Shown here piece after piece: positions 33,445 through 42,033 of a stretch of 64,000 nt of DNA (the first letter of the stretch is position 1; every line of letters begins with the position of its first letter). Source of the stretch: Saprospiraceae bacterium (lineage in GTDB: Bacteria > Bacteroidota > Bacteroidia > Chitinophagales > Saprospiraceae); the NCBI GenBank assembly GCA_020627535.1, contig JAHDGU010000003.1:186001-250000 (forward strand), in the 5' to 3' direction. The translations under genes were made by a program, and so were the position numbers. Below the pieces are notes generated by a model that saw only the letters and a program-made list of their open reading frames with translations, was not told the origin of the DNA and searched no databases.

Positions 33445-34541
33445 TCGATTGCGACACGATCTATGAGTGCAAGGAGCTTTTCTTGTTCCCTATCCCAAGA
33501 CCACTCGCTGCGAGCAAGCTGGCATTGCTGCACCAAGTACGAGTATCTCTGCTCGTCAGATCTCAAGTCATCAATACTCTCAGCGATTTGTTCTACTCTA
33601 TCATCAAGTATTGCAATTCCTGTCTCGTACTCCTTGAGATGATTTCTGTATTCTGGAAAATCTGAGTTTATGGACGGTACTCCTCCGTATGCGTAGTCAA
33701 AAAACTTGTTGGCCAGCGACCATCTGTAGCTTTTGCTTGATCGATCCAGGAGATTGTATCCTAGATGAGCTCTTGGCGTCAACAGCTTTAAGTCTTGTGG
33801 CGTCATCTTACCCAGCATGACCACACGTTCGGAGAGAGATTTACCTTGGACCATTTCACTTATCTCATCAAAGAGATCGCCATCACCTACTATCCACACT
33901 TGAATGTCTGATAATATCTCCGCCACTCGCACAAGATCCTTCAGTCTTCGACCGGCATTCACAGCTCCTTGATAGATGATCGTAAATTTCTCTTCCTTGA
34001 GCGGAGATGGTGGTTGATGACGCATCGGAAGATTCTTGATCGTATGAAATGTGCCACCATATCTAGCAGACAACTCTTTGGCGATGGTCTCATTGACCGT
34101 GTAGCAAAGACTTGATCTTGCCACACCTCGAGCCTCTATATATCTCCAGATAGATTTCTTCAGATGTTTCCCTCGGAGCTCGGGAACATCAGTAAACAGC
34201 TCGTGAGAATCGTAGACCAACTGGCACTTTGTTTTGCGACGAATCTGCAACCCAGCACAGAGTGTATCTGGATCATTGCAGATGAGGATATCGATATGCT
34301 GATCAGAGCATGACGCTATCATGGCGCGATTAAGCTCAAAGTAAAATCGAGGGCCCTTATTCGCATTTGTCGCCAATAGTTGTGCATCAAAAGCATAATG
34401 AGCAGGCACCTGCGAGTCAGCTTTTTGATGACCCACTACCATCACTTCATAGTGCTGACTGAGCGATGTGGCAATCCTGATCACACGCTGATCATGACTG
34501 ATATCCGTAGATACGAGGACATAAATCTTGAGCCTCCTCAT
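33408..34541 (-). CDS. GT4-type glycosyltransferase
   Basis: A 377-residue glycosyltransferase of the GT-B fold. The N-terminal half has KIYVLVSTDISHDQRVIRIA, ILICNDPDTLCAGL and VYDSHELFTDV; the last resembles the acceptor loop seen in cell-surface and capsule transferases. The C-terminal half has IIYQGAVNAGRRLKDLVRVA (donor phosphate loop), VWIVGDGDLFDEI and KFFDYAYGGVPSINSDFPEY, the E-x7-E region written here as F-D-Y-A-Y-G-G-V-P. Start codon and recQ stop overlap as ATGA. Neither a polysaccharide locus nor other transferases lie nearby, so the product is unknown. Confidence 0.82.
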   Translation of the reverse strand: MRRLKIYVLVSTDISHDQRVIRIATSLSQHYEVMVVGHQKADSQVPAHYAFDAQLLATNANKGPRFYFELNRAMIASCSDQHIDILICNDPDTLCAGLQIRRKTKCQLVYDSHELFTDVPELRGKHLKKSIWRYIEARGVARSSLCYTVNETIAKELSARYGGTFHTIKNLPMRHQPPSPLKEEKFTIIYQGAVNAGRRLKDLVRVAEILSDIQVWIVGDGDLFDEISEMVQGKSLSERVVMLGKMTPQDLKLLTPRAHLGYNLLDRSSKSYRWSLANKFFDYAYGGVPSINSDFPEYRNHLKEYETGIAILDDRVEQIAESIDDLRSDEQRYSYLVQQCQLARSEWSWDREQEKLLALIDRVAIDYSSSSDKSAST

Positions 34542-36448
34542 GATGTACGATTTACATGATCACCTCGGATCGTGACCTTTCCGTCATTGATGAGGCGATC
34601 CAATGCAGCTATGATCGCTTCCCTTCCACCAGATTCTACACTGGACAATAGTTGCATCAAGTTCACTCCTGCGACAGGATCTATCTGTGCATATACCTCT
34701 GTGTAGAGATCCCCCCCCTTATCCTCTAGACAGCGGTCACACTTTCCGCAGGCTGGAGCATCAAGCTCACCGAAGTACTTTGCAATGTAAGCGGATCTGC
34801 ACTCATGAGCCTGCAGATATCGCAAGAGGGCCTTGAACTGTTCGTACTTTTTATCTCTGAGCTGCTGATAATCTTGCAGATCATCTAGCCTGATATCATC
34901 TCCGCGAAGCAGTGTCACACTAGACCTACTGGTGTGCGAAGTGTAGCGGATGATACCATCCTTGTGCAGCTGTCTGAGCTGATCTATGGTCTCTGCTACC
35001 GTCAGTCCAATGCGATCGGCCAGTTGTTCTTCATCAATTTTCGCCTTTCGGCTAAATAGACCTTCGTAGGTCCTGAGCAGAGTGGTCAGCATATCACCGA
35101 GAATGGGCTTAGATGAAGTGTACTCATAAAGATGTTCCTTGTGGCAGAGCATCCTAAGTTCTGAGGTCTTGAGACCATCGGGATCCAAACGAAGCCAGCC
35201 GTATCGCTCGAGGTGCTTGATACTGAAATAGGCAAGTCTAGCGGAGTGCCCCATCATTTTGGCGAAAGCCACATAGTCAAAGTCCGATATCTGACCATAG
35301 GCATCCATCCCTCGCTGTCGACCATACTGGATCAGAGATGCCCAAATCGATTTGATTTGAGGTACGGGTGCAAATTGTGATTCAAATCGCTGTATCAATT
35401 GGTGGATGTCAGTGGACTTGAGGAGAATCTCACACTCTGCAGGTTTACCATCGCGACCAGCTCTTCCAGCTTCCTGATAGTATTCTTCCACACTCATCGG
35501 GACTTCCCAGTGCAGGACTTTGCGCACATCAGATTTATCGATCCCCATGCCAAATGCACTTGTACATATGACCACAGATACCCGATGCTCAATGAAGTCT
35601 TGCTGTATGCGACTCCTTTCCTGGTGATCGAGCCCTGCATGATAGTGCATAGCCTTGATACCATGCCCTATCAGAAATCTCGCCAGTGATTCACAGGCCG
35701 AGCGACTTTGCGTATATACGATACTACTACCAATAAGATCCTGGACACGACTCAAAATCGTAGCCTCCTTGTTTTCTGTATGGGTCAGGCTATATGCCAG
35801 ATTAGCTCGTATCGTACTGGCTCTGAATACTTTCGGATCACTTAACTCAAGAGATTTTGCAATATCAGCTTCTACTGCTGGAGTTGCACTTGCGGTCACC
35901 GCTATGATAGGACTGCCCGGCAAGAGCTTCTTGATGAGCCTGAGTCGCTGATAGGACGGACGAAAATCTAAACCCCATTGTGAGATGCAATGAGCCTCGT
36001 CTACGGCGACAAACTCAATGGGCATATGGGCCAGACGAGATTGAAAATTGACAGAATCCACTCGCTCAGGAGAGACATAAAGGATTTTGACTCGATCTAC
36101 CGTACAGAGATCCAAGATTCGATCTATATCTCTGTAGGCCATGCCAGAATGAATGCAGGCAGCGGCAATACCACGCCTCTTGAGCTGTTGCCGCTGGTCT
36201 TCCATCAGCGCTATCAAGGGAGAGATGACAAGCGTCATTCCTGACCCCACCATAGCAGGCACCTGATAGCATATAGATTTTCCAGCGCCTGTCGGCAAAA
36301 TGGCGATCGTGTCTCGGCCGTCTAAAATGGACGAAATCACATCTTCTTGAGGCGCTCTGAAACTTGTATATCCCCAAAACCTACTCAATATGCGAAGCGC
36401 AGGACTTGATTCAGTAATAGGGCTTGTATGTGGCTGACGTTGGCTCAA
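34538..36448 (-). CDS. recQ: RecQ-family ATP-dependent DNA helicase
   Basis: A 3'-5' DNA helicase for recombination and repair. No ATG precedes the helicase domain; TTG at 36448 (MSQRQPHTSPITESSPALRI) or TTG at 36478 must be used. Motifs in order: GFxxxQ-like FRAPQEDVI, Walker A ILPTGAGKSICYQVP, DEAH in FVAVDEAHCISQWGLDFRPS, VTASATP, ICTSAFGMGIDKSDVR and YYQEAGRAGRDGKPAEC. A zinc-binding RecQ_Zn domain follows (cysteines in HECRSA, ACGKCDRC), with winged-helix segments. The C-terminal HRDC domain is absent or reduced. The 637-residue length is normal for a Bacteroidota RecQ. It contains two mini-hairpin repeat copies. Confidence 0.92.
   Translation of the reverse strand: MSQRQPHTSPITESSPALRILSRFWGYTSFRAPQEDVISSILDGRDTIAILPTGAGKSICYQVPAMVGSGMTLVISPLIALMEDQRQQLKRRGIAAACIHSGMAYRDIDRILDLCTVDRVKILYVSPERVDSVNFQSRLAHMPIEFVAVDEAHCISQWGLDFRPSYQRLRLIKKLLPGSPIIAVTASATPAVEADIAKSLELSDPKVFRASTIRANLAYSLTHTENKEATILSRVQDLIGSSIVYTQSRSACESLARFLIGHGIKAMHYHAGLDHQERSRIQQDFIEHRVSVVICTSAFGMGIDKSDVRKVLHWEVPMSVEEYYQEAGRAGRDGKPAECEILLKSTDIHQLIQRFESQFAPVPQIKSIWASLIQYGRQRGMDAYGQISDFDYVAFAKMMGHSARLAYFSIKHLERYGWLRLDPDGLKTSELRMLCHKEHLYEYTSSKPILGDMLTTLLRTYEGLFSRKAKIDEEQLADRIGLTVAETIDQLRQLHKDGIIRYTSHTSRSSVTLLRGDDIRLDDLQDYQQLRDKKYEQFKALLRYLQAHECRSAYIAKYFGELDAPACGKCDRCLEDKGGDLYTEVYAQIDPVAGVNLMQLLSSVESGGREAIIAALDRLINDGKVTIRGDHVNRTS
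35043..35058 (-). repeat. Mini-hairpin variant with flipped stem GCC-GAAA-GGC
   Basis: On the minus strand TATTTAGCCGAAAGGC keeps the T-rich lead and GAAA loop, but both stem arms are swapped (GCC/GGC instead of GGC/GCC). It is sense in recQ. Confidence 0.5.
35255..35270 (+). repeat. 16-base mini-hairpin repeat, GGC-GAAA-GCC form
   Basis: Reads CATTTTGGCGAAAGCC, antisense in recQ (sense AFAKMM). It is identical to the copy at 43237. Confidence 0.85.
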
Positions 36449-36543
36449 GATAAATTTGTGAGAACTATAACAGTCCAAAGTTGTAATATCGCGAGAGAAA
36501 TTGTTATTCCTTCAACACTTAATTACAGTACAAAGTATATCAA

Positions 36544-38247
36544 ATGATAAGATCAATTTTTTCCTTTTGCCTCATGGCAATCTCAATCGCCCTCGTAGGA
36601 CAAGATGTGCCCAAAGACTGGTTTCACCTCTCGCCTGCAGAAGGCTATAATGGTGTAAATACAGCAGGAGCCTATGCACAAGTGAAAGGCAAAAAAGGCC
36701 GAACAGTCATCGTCGCTGTCATTGACTCGGGTGTTGACGTAGAGCATGAAGATCTTGATGACGTCATGTGGGTCAATGAAGATGAGATCCCCGGAAACAA
36801 TATCGATGATGACAACAATGGATATGTTGATGACATCCATGGATGGAACTTCATTGGTGGCAAGGATGGCCAGAACGTCAGCGGAGAGACTCTAGAGGTC
36901 ACACGTTTATATGCCAAACTCCGTAAAATCTACGCTGATGTAGACGAATCAAGTCTGTCAAAAAAGCAAATGAAGGAGTATGAACTTTATAAGAAAGTCA
37001 TGAAAGAAGTCGAGGAAGGGCGAGAAAAAGCCCAGAAAAATCTCGACAATATGAATGGGCAAGTCACCTTCTTTGAAAACACACTCAACACACTCGAGAA
37101 AGGCCTAAAGGCACAAGGCCTCGCCTTGTCTCAGCTAGATTCACTAGATACGGCTGATGATACAGAGCTCGCTCAAGCCAAAGGCGTTGCCACCAATGTG
37201 CTCGGTCAGATCGGAGAAGAAATGACAGTCGATGAACTCAAAGAATTCATGAATGAGCAGTTTGAAGGTGGTGTGAACTACTATGGCGGACAAGTCAACT
37301 ATATGTACAACCCAGACTTCGAGTCAAGAACAATTGTCGGTGACAACTATGCCGACTCGTATGAGAAAGGATATGGCAATAATGACTATGAGGGTCCAGA
37401 TGCTTTTCACGGTACACACGTAGCCGGAATCATCGCTGCAGAGCGCGGCAATGGACAAGGCATGGATGGTGTAGCTGACAATGTCGAGATCATGACCATC
37501 AGAGCGGTGCCTGATGGAGATGAGAGAGACAAAGACGTTGCCAATGCCATCATCTATGCAGTAGACAATGGAGCTGAAGTCATCAACATGAGCTTCGGTA
37601 AGGGATATGCTTGGGACAAAAAAGCGGTGGACAAAGCCGTAAAATATGCGGCTAAGAATGATGTCCTTCTCGTGCACGCAGCAGGAAACAGCAGCATGGA
37701 GAACAAAATCGACAATAACTTCCCGAACGACACATACCTCAAAAAAGGACTATTCGGTAAGCCTCAGCCCAACAACTGGATTGAAGTAGGAGCGCTCAAC
37801 TATGCCAAAGGCGAAGATCACAGTGCTCCATTCTCCAACTATAGTGGCACACATGTAGACCTCTTTGCCCCAGGTATGGCGATCTACTCTACGATCCCCG
37901 ATGACAAATACCAAAATGCTCAAGGTACAAGTATGGCCAGCCCAGTGACTGCTGGTGTAGCTGCGCTTATCAGATCATACTACCCAGAGCTCAGTGCAGC
38001 CCAGATCAAGGATATCATGATGCAATCAGTGAGACCCATCTCAGCTGAAGTCAAGACACCAGGCTCAGGAGACATGGTAAAATTCAAGGACCTATGTGTC
38101 AGCGGAGGATCAGTCGATGCGGAAAAAGCAATGAAGCTTGCCAGCAAGACTGATGGAAAGCGCAAAAAGTGTAAGGCCTGGAATAAGAGCATCCTAGAAA
38201 AAGAAGCAATGGCTGCAAGCCAGAAAGCCAAGCCAGGAAAAGCCTAA
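36544..38247 (+). CDS. Secreted subtilisin-family (S8) serine protease with a large insertion
   Basis: A 567-residue exported protease. A signal peptide (MIRSIFSFCLMAISIALVGQ) is followed directly by the catalytic domain with no clear inhibitor propeptide. The triad is Asp61 in VIVAVIDSGVDVEHEDLDD, His289 in AFHGTHVAGIIAA and Ser463 in GTSMASPVTAGVAA, with the oxyanion Asn in HAAGNSS. The Asp-His spacing is about 228 residues against about 35-40 in subtilisin. The insert (about 100-285) is a charged helical segment that starts after an EDEIPGNNIDDDNNGYVDD calcium-like loop. There is no T9SS sorting domain; the protein ends KAKPGKA. It lies divergent from recQ, 65-95 bases apart. Confidence 0.9.
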   Translation: MIRSIFSFCLMAISIALVGQDVPKDWFHLSPAEGYNGVNTAGAYAQVKGKKGRTVIVAVIDSGVDVEHEDLDDVMWVNEDEIPGNNIDDDNNGYVDDIHGWNFIGGKDGQNVSGETLEVTRLYAKLRKIYADVDESSLSKKQMKEYELYKKVMKEVEEGREKAQKNLDNMNGQVTFFENTLNTLEKGLKAQGLALSQLDSLDTADDTELAQAKGVATNVLGQIGEEMTVDELKEFMNEQFEGGVNYYGGQVNYMYNPDFESRTIVGDNYADSYEKGYGNNDYEGPDAFHGTHVAGIIAAERGNGQGMDGVADNVEIMTIRAVPDGDERDKDVANAIIYAVDNGAEVINMSFGKGYAWDKKAVDKAVKYAAKNDVLLVHAAGNSSMENKIDNNFPNDTYLKKGLFGKPQPNNWIEVGALNYAKGEDHSAPFSNYSGTHVDLFAPGMAIYSTIPDDKYQNAQGTSMASPVTAGVAALIRSYYPELSAAQIKDIMMQSVRPISAEVKTPGSGDMVKFKDLCVSGGSVDAEKAMKLASKTDGKRKKCKAWNKSILEKEAMAASQKAKPGKA

Positions 38248-38263
38248 GTAGGACTTCAAACTA

Positions 38264-38560
38264 TTACTTTAGTACGATGCGATCAACGAAATTCTCTTCT
38301 TGGAGGATTTCGTTGATTTTTTTTATGAGGGTTGTTTGGTTTTGATGAAACTCATTTCGTAAGACAGATGAGTTGATCTTGATAATCACAGTCCTCTCCC
38401 TCAGCACGATAGACTCAGTCATTTCGGCGACAGCCTGACCCATCACTTCCGACCATCTGGACCGTAAGAGATATTGCATCCTTTTGACACCCAGCTTGGT
38501 ACTACTGCCAAATACCTTTTGGAAGACTCGTTGAATATGTTCGTCATTGTGGCGTTTCAT
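38264..38560 (-). CDS. DciA-like (DUF721) protein
   Basis: A 98-residue protein with the DUF721 pattern: an N-terminal helix, LRSRWSEVMGQAVAEMTESI (the W-x-x-x-x-G core), a VIIKINSSVLRNEF strand-turn, then a helix with INEIL. DUF721 includes DciA, which loads the replicative helicase in bacteria that lack DnaC or DnaI. Start and recF stop overlap as ATGA, and a gene pair with recF is usual for this family. The protein is shorter than actinobacterial DciA. It ends 16 bases from the convergent subtilase gene. A GACA-loop mini-hairpin repeat lies inside. Confidence 0.8.
   Translation of the reverse strand: MKRHNDEHIQRVFQKVFGSSTKLGVKRMQYLLRSRWSEVMGQAVAEMTESIVLRERTVIIKINSSVLRNEFHQNQTTLIKKINEILQEENFVDRIVLK
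38420..38435 (+). repeat. 16-base mini-hairpin repeat, GACA-loop form
   Basis: Reads CATTTCGGCGACAGCC, antisense in the DciA-like gene (sense AVAEM). Confidence 0.75.
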
Positions 38561-39663
38561 ATCACTTTCTGGATCTCTCCATGATCAACGGTAAATATGC
38601 TGTGCGGAGTTTCCACAGCTTCCATCACTGCCGCAACGCGATCGGCGTCGGTATCTGTCATGAAGATCTGCCCTACTTCATCGTCAATCAGCAGCCTTAC
38701 CAATGAAGACACACGAGTCTGGTCGAGGCGATCAAAGATGTCATCGAGCAATATGAGAGGTTTCGAGGATTTGGACGCTTTCAGTAGATCGTATTGAGCA
38801 AGTCGCAGCGAGATGACGGCACTTTTGATCTGTCCTTGTGAGCCGAAGTCCTTGAGTCTTTGACCATTGAGCTCGAGAAGCAGATCGTCACGATGTATAC
38901 CTCTAGATGTCCTCCTTGTAGCTAGGTCAAGCCCGATCGTCTCTTCGTGCAACTGCATGAGTGGCTTGCCTTCCAGATTTGGTAAATAGCTTAAATGGAG
39001 ATCTTCTTGACTTTGGGATAGCTTAGCGTAGTGGCTCCGCACTGCCTTGGCAAGAGCCATACTCGCACTTGTTCTTAACTCTTGAATCAGCTTTGCATGA
39101 GCATTCATACCCTCCGAGTACTGCATCATCAGACTCCGCTTGGCAGAGGGACTCGTACGATCGTCCTTGAGCAGGGCATTGCGCCTCTTGAGTAGTTGGT
39201 GATAGGCAGCAAGCGCATCAAAGTACGCTCTATCCATCTGTGCGAGAAGATTGTTATAGTAGCGTCTTCTCGCAGTACCACCCTCGAGGATCAACCGATC
39301 ATCCTTGGTGCTGATCATCACCACGGGATATCGACCAACAATCTCAGAACTGCGAGGGAGTTTTTCAGCATTGATTTCTATGTGCTTGGACTTACCTGGC
39401 TGCACCTTGGCTACCAGTTTGGTAGGTCCTCCACTCGCACTACAGTCCACTTCGATACGAAAAAAGTCTGAGCCATGACTCGCGACGTGACTTTCGCGAT
39501 GACTAAAAAAGCTCTTGGCCATACAGATGTAATAGATCGCGTCCAATACATTGGTCTTGCCCATCCCATTGTTTCCTACTAGACAGTTGATCCGAGGATG
39601 ACACGACAGGTGGAGAGAACTATAGTTCTTGAATGACGTTAGCTTCAGCGTATTGATTACCAT
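38557..39663 (-). CDS. recF: DNA replication and repair protein RecF
   Basis: SMC-like ATPase that helps load RecA at gaps. The ATG at 39663 gives the family start MVINTLKLTSFKNYSSL; an ATG seven codons upstream (39684) is possible. Walker A is GNNGMGKTN (about residues 30-38). ISTKDDRLILEGGTARRRYY is the conserved central block, SRGIHRDDLLLELNGQRLKD precedes the signature SQGQIKSAVISLRLAQYDLL (about 276-295), and ILLDDIFDRLD is Walker B/D-loop. The 367-residue length is normal. The gene is coupled to the DciA-like gene and divergent from pdhA over about 60 bases. Confidence 0.95.
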   Translation of the reverse strand: MVINTLKLTSFKNYSSLHLSCHPRINCLVGNNGMGKTNVLDAIYYICMAKSFFSHRESHVASHGSDFFRIEVDCSASGGPTKLVAKVQPGKSKHIEINAEKLPRSSEIVGRYPVVMISTKDDRLILEGGTARRRYYNNLLAQMDRAYFDALAAYHQLLKRRNALLKDDRTSPSAKRSLMMQYSEGMNAHAKLIQELRTSASMALAKAVRSHYAKLSQSQEDLHLSYLPNLEGKPLMQLHEETIGLDLATRRTSRGIHRDDLLLELNGQRLKDFGSQGQIKSAVISLRLAQYDLLKASKSSKPLILLDDIFDRLDQTRVSSLVRLLIDDEVGQIFMTDTDADRVAAVMEAVETPHSIFTVDHGEIQKVI

Positions 39664-39694
39664 AGAGATAGTGGACAAGCTCATCAGTTCGAGC

Positions 39695-39702
39695 TATCTT
39701 TA
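39695..39702 (+). promoter_or_regulatory. Candidate -7 box of pdhA
   Basis: TATCTTTA matches TAnnTTTG except at the last base and lies 25 bases before the ATG at 39727 in the short recF-pdhA divergent gap. No -33 TTTG is seen. Confidence 0.3.
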
Positions 39703-39726
39703 CACCGCCAAAATTCAGAATAAGTC

Positions 39727-40761
39727 ATGGAAGTAGTTGCTGCAAAAAAGAATGGCAAGAGTAAAACCAAGAAAGCCAAATTTGATAAGAATACTTATTT
39801 GACCTGGTATCACGAGATGCTTCGTATCCGCAAGTTTGAGGAAGCCGCTCTCTTGGCTTACAGTAAGCAGAAGATTCGAGGTTTCTGTCATGTGTACATA
39901 GGGCAAGAAGCGATCACGGCTGGAATGGAGTCCGCCATCCGCAAGGAGGATGCGATTGTTACAGCCTATCGGCAGCATGGAGTGGCGCTTGCACGAGGCT
40001 GCTCCAGTGAAGCTTGTATGGCAGAGCTATTTGGCAAAGCCACTGGAGTCGTGAAAGGCAAAGGCGGTTCCATGCACTTTTTCAGCAAAGAGCATCGGTA
40101 TTTTGGTGGAAACGGAATTGTGGGAGCGCAGATTCCTATTGGTACTGGTATCGCTTTCGCGGAAATGTATCGTGGCACTGACAATCTGTGTGTTACCATG
40201 TTTGGTGACGGAGCTGCGCGTCAGGGAGCTTTGTACGAGTCATTCAATATGGCAATGACATGGAAAGTGCCCGTCATTTATGTGGTAGAGAACAATGGTT
40301 ACGCCATGGGGACGTCAGTAGAACGCACGAGTAACGTGAGAGATCTCTACACCATTGGAGAGGCATTTGATATGCCAAGTGAGCCCGTAGACGGTATGGA
40401 TCCAGAAGTAGTGCATGAGGCATTTAGCAGAGCTGCTGAGCATGTGAGATCAGGCAAAGGACCATACTTCCTAGAACTTAAAACCTACAGATACAAAGGG
40501 CACTCTGTCTCAGATCCTGGAAAGTATCGGACCAAAGAAGAGTTGCAGAGCTACAAGGATCGTGACCCGATCAATATCATAGAGACAAAAATCTTGGACC
40601 AAAAGCTTGCGAGCCAATCTGAAATTGATGAGATCAAAGCCAAGGTCAAAGCAGAAATGGCTCAGGCCGTTGAATTTGCCGAGGCATCACCACTTCCAGA
40701 TGCATCTGAGCTCTTTACTGACAACTACGTACAGCAAGATTATCCGTATATCAAATATTAA
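39727..40761 (+). CDS. pdhA: Pyruvate dehydrogenase E1 component, alpha subunit
   Basis: Thiamine-diphosphate subunit of the pyruvate dehydrogenase complex. The 344-residue protein begins with a basic leader (MEVVAAKKNGKSKTKKAKFD) typical of the phylum. It has RIRKFEEAALLAY, GFCHVYIGQEAI (about residues 58-69), TAYRQHGVALARG, GKGGSMHF (about 111-118) and the ThDP motif GDGAARQGALYESFNMA ending ENNGYAMGTS (160-199). The phosphorylation-loop region YRYKGHSVSDPGKYR marks the pyruvate rather than branched-chain type. No pdhB or pdhC follows; the next gene is an unrelated TPR protein. A mini-hairpin repeat encodes AFAEM within it. Confidence 0.95.
   Translation: MEVVAAKKNGKSKTKKAKFDKNTYLTWYHEMLRIRKFEEAALLAYSKQKIRGFCHVYIGQEAITAGMESAIRKEDAIVTAYRQHGVALARGCSSEACMAELFGKATGVVKGKGGSMHFFSKEHRYFGGNGIVGAQIPIGTGIAFAEMYRGTDNLCVTMFGDGAARQGALYESFNMAMTWKVPVIYVVENNGYAMGTSVERTSNVRDLYTIGEAFDMPSEPVDGMDPEVVHEAFSRAAEHVRSGKGPYFLELKTYRYKGHSVSDPGKYRTKEELQSYKDRDPINIIETKILDQKLASQSEIDEIKAKVKAEMAQAVEFAEASPLPDASELFTDNYVQQDYPYIKY
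40152..40167 (-). repeat. 16-base mini-hairpin repeat, CGC/GCG form
   Basis: On the minus strand it reads CATTTCCGCGAAAGCG, antisense in pdhA. It is identical in sequence to the copy at 7769. Confidence 0.8.
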
Positions 40762-40787
40762 TCATACGACAGCTGTGCAATTTGTGA

Positions 40788-40795
40788 TAATTTTG
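40788..40795 (+). promoter_or_regulatory. -7 promoter box of the TPR protein and ribH
   Basis: TAATTTTG matches TAnnTTTG exactly, 18 bases before the ATG at 40814, in the 52-base gap after pdhA. It overlaps a TTTGCGCAAA palindrome (40792-40801). Confidence 0.45.
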
Positions 40796-40813
40796 CGCAA
40801 ATTTTTTAGCTAG

Positions 40814-41512
40814 ATGGCAAATCGTAGAGAAAGAAGAAGAAGTCAGCGAGAAGCTGATGATACCTTGGTAGACATTGTAGAAGTAACGCAAAATGCGCAG
40901 GGCTTCATAGAAAAAAACCAAAAGACAATCCTAGGTGTAGCAACCCTAATCTTAGGCGCTATTGCAGCCATCCTGCTTTATAACACACTTGTCAAAGGTC
41001 CCAAAGCAGATAGAGCAAAAGCAGAAATCTATAAAGCCGAGCAACAGTTTGCTGTAGACTCTTTTGCCCTCGCGCTGAGTAATCCTGGTGCTGGCTATGA
41101 CGGGTTTCTAGATATCATTGAGAATTACAAAGGAACTCCCACAGCAAATACAGCCAAGTACTACGCAGGCGTAAGTTATCTCAATCTCGGTGATTATGAC
41201 AATGCCATCTCCTATCTCAACGATGTCAAGCCAAAAGGAGACATTTTGAGCTCCATGAAGTATGGCAACCTTGGTGATGCATACTCTGAGAAGAATGAAT
41301 GGGACACTGCGATCAGCAATTATCGCAAGGCGGTCACTAGTGGCAAAAATGACGCACTCAAGGCTTATTACCTCATGAAACTTGGAAGACTCCTAGAGAG
41401 ACAAGGGAATAAGGACGAGGCACTCAAAAGCTACAAAGAAATTCGTGACAACTATCACGATTCTCAGCAGGCACAAGGCATAGAGAAATACATCTCAAGA
41501 CTAGAAGCTTAG
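40814..41512 (+). CDS. Membrane-anchored TPR protein next to ribH
   Basis: A 232-residue protein with a very basic N-terminus (MANRRERRRSQREADDTL), one transmembrane helix (about residues 39-57, ILGVATLILGAIAAILLY) and then TPR-like helical repeats (about 75-225) such as YYAGVSYLNLGDYDNAISYL and LMKLGRLLERQGNKDEALKS. This layout matches YfgM-like proteins, which sit in the inner membrane and assist envelope protein folding. Its position directly before ribH is, from memory, a conserved pairing in Bacteroidota. The gap to ribH is 7 bases. The exact role is unknown. Confidence 0.83.
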   Translation: MANRRERRRSQREADDTLVDIVEVTQNAQGFIEKNQKTILGVATLILGAIAAILLYNTLVKGPKADRAKAEIYKAEQQFAVDSFALALSNPGAGYDGFLDIIENYKGTPTANTAKYYAGVSYLNLGDYDNAISYLNDVKPKGDILSSMKYGNLGDAYSEKNEWDTAISNYRKAVTSGKNDALKAYYLMKLGRLLERQGNKDEALKSYKEIRDNYHDSQQAQGIEKYISRLEA

Positions 41513-41519
41513 GACGAGT

Positions 41520-42032
41520 ATGTCCACAGAGCTTCAAGTCATATCTCAAGCGCAAGACTATCAGTTGGCAGATGGAGATACGCCTGTAGTGGGTATTGTC
41601 GTCTCCGACTGGAATCCACAAATCACTGGTACTCTCCGAGCAGCAGCAGTAGAGCAACTGAAGCATGTAGGCTTAAGTGAAGAGGACATTAAGATCCTGG
41701 AAGTCCCAGGGTCTTGGGAGCTTCCATTTGGTGTCAAGAAGATTCAGATGCTGCATAGTGATCTCACAGCTATCATTGCTATAGGATCTGTGATCAAGGG
41801 AGATACTCGACATGATGAATACATCAATAGTGCTGTGACCTCTGCATTGATGCAGATATCGCTAGTCGGCAACACACCTGTCATCTTAGGCCTACTCACC
41901 ACAGAGGATGAGCAACAGGCTCGAGATAGAGCCGGCGGTAGTCATGGTAACAAAGGCTACGAGTGGGCCTTATCAGCCCTCAAAATGTCGCAGCTCAAGA
42001 GTCAATCTAGCAAGAAAAGAATCGGCTTCTAG
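41520..42032 (+). CDS. ribH: 6,7-dimethyl-8-ribityllumazine synthase
   Basis: Makes the riboflavin precursor lumazine. The 170-residue protein has VGIVVSDWNPQITGTLRAAA (N-terminal strand and the W-N site), EVPGSWELPFGVKKI (substrate loop, about residues 61-75) and IAIGSVIKGDTRHDEYI (phosphate/catalytic GxVIxGxTxHxxYI, about 83-99, with the catalytic His). TPVILGLLTTEDEQQARDRA closes the active site. Length is slightly above average because of a basic tail. It follows the TPR gene, and the MBL hydrolase gene starts 1 base after its stop. Confidence 0.95.
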   Translation: MSTELQVISQAQDYQLADGDTPVVGIVVSDWNPQITGTLRAAAVEQLKHVGLSEEDIKILEVPGSWELPFGVKKIQMLHSDLTAIIAIGSVIKGDTRHDEYINSAVTSALMQISLVGNTPVILGLLTTEDEQQARDRAGGSHGNKGYEWALSALKMSQLKSQSSKKRIGF

Positions 42033-42033
42033 T

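Noticed and set aside
40027-40041. CTATTTGGCAAAGCC in pdhA as a repeat copy
   Set aside because: It lacks the G of the loop and one base overall, so it does not keep the GnnA tetraloop; recorded only as a look-alike.
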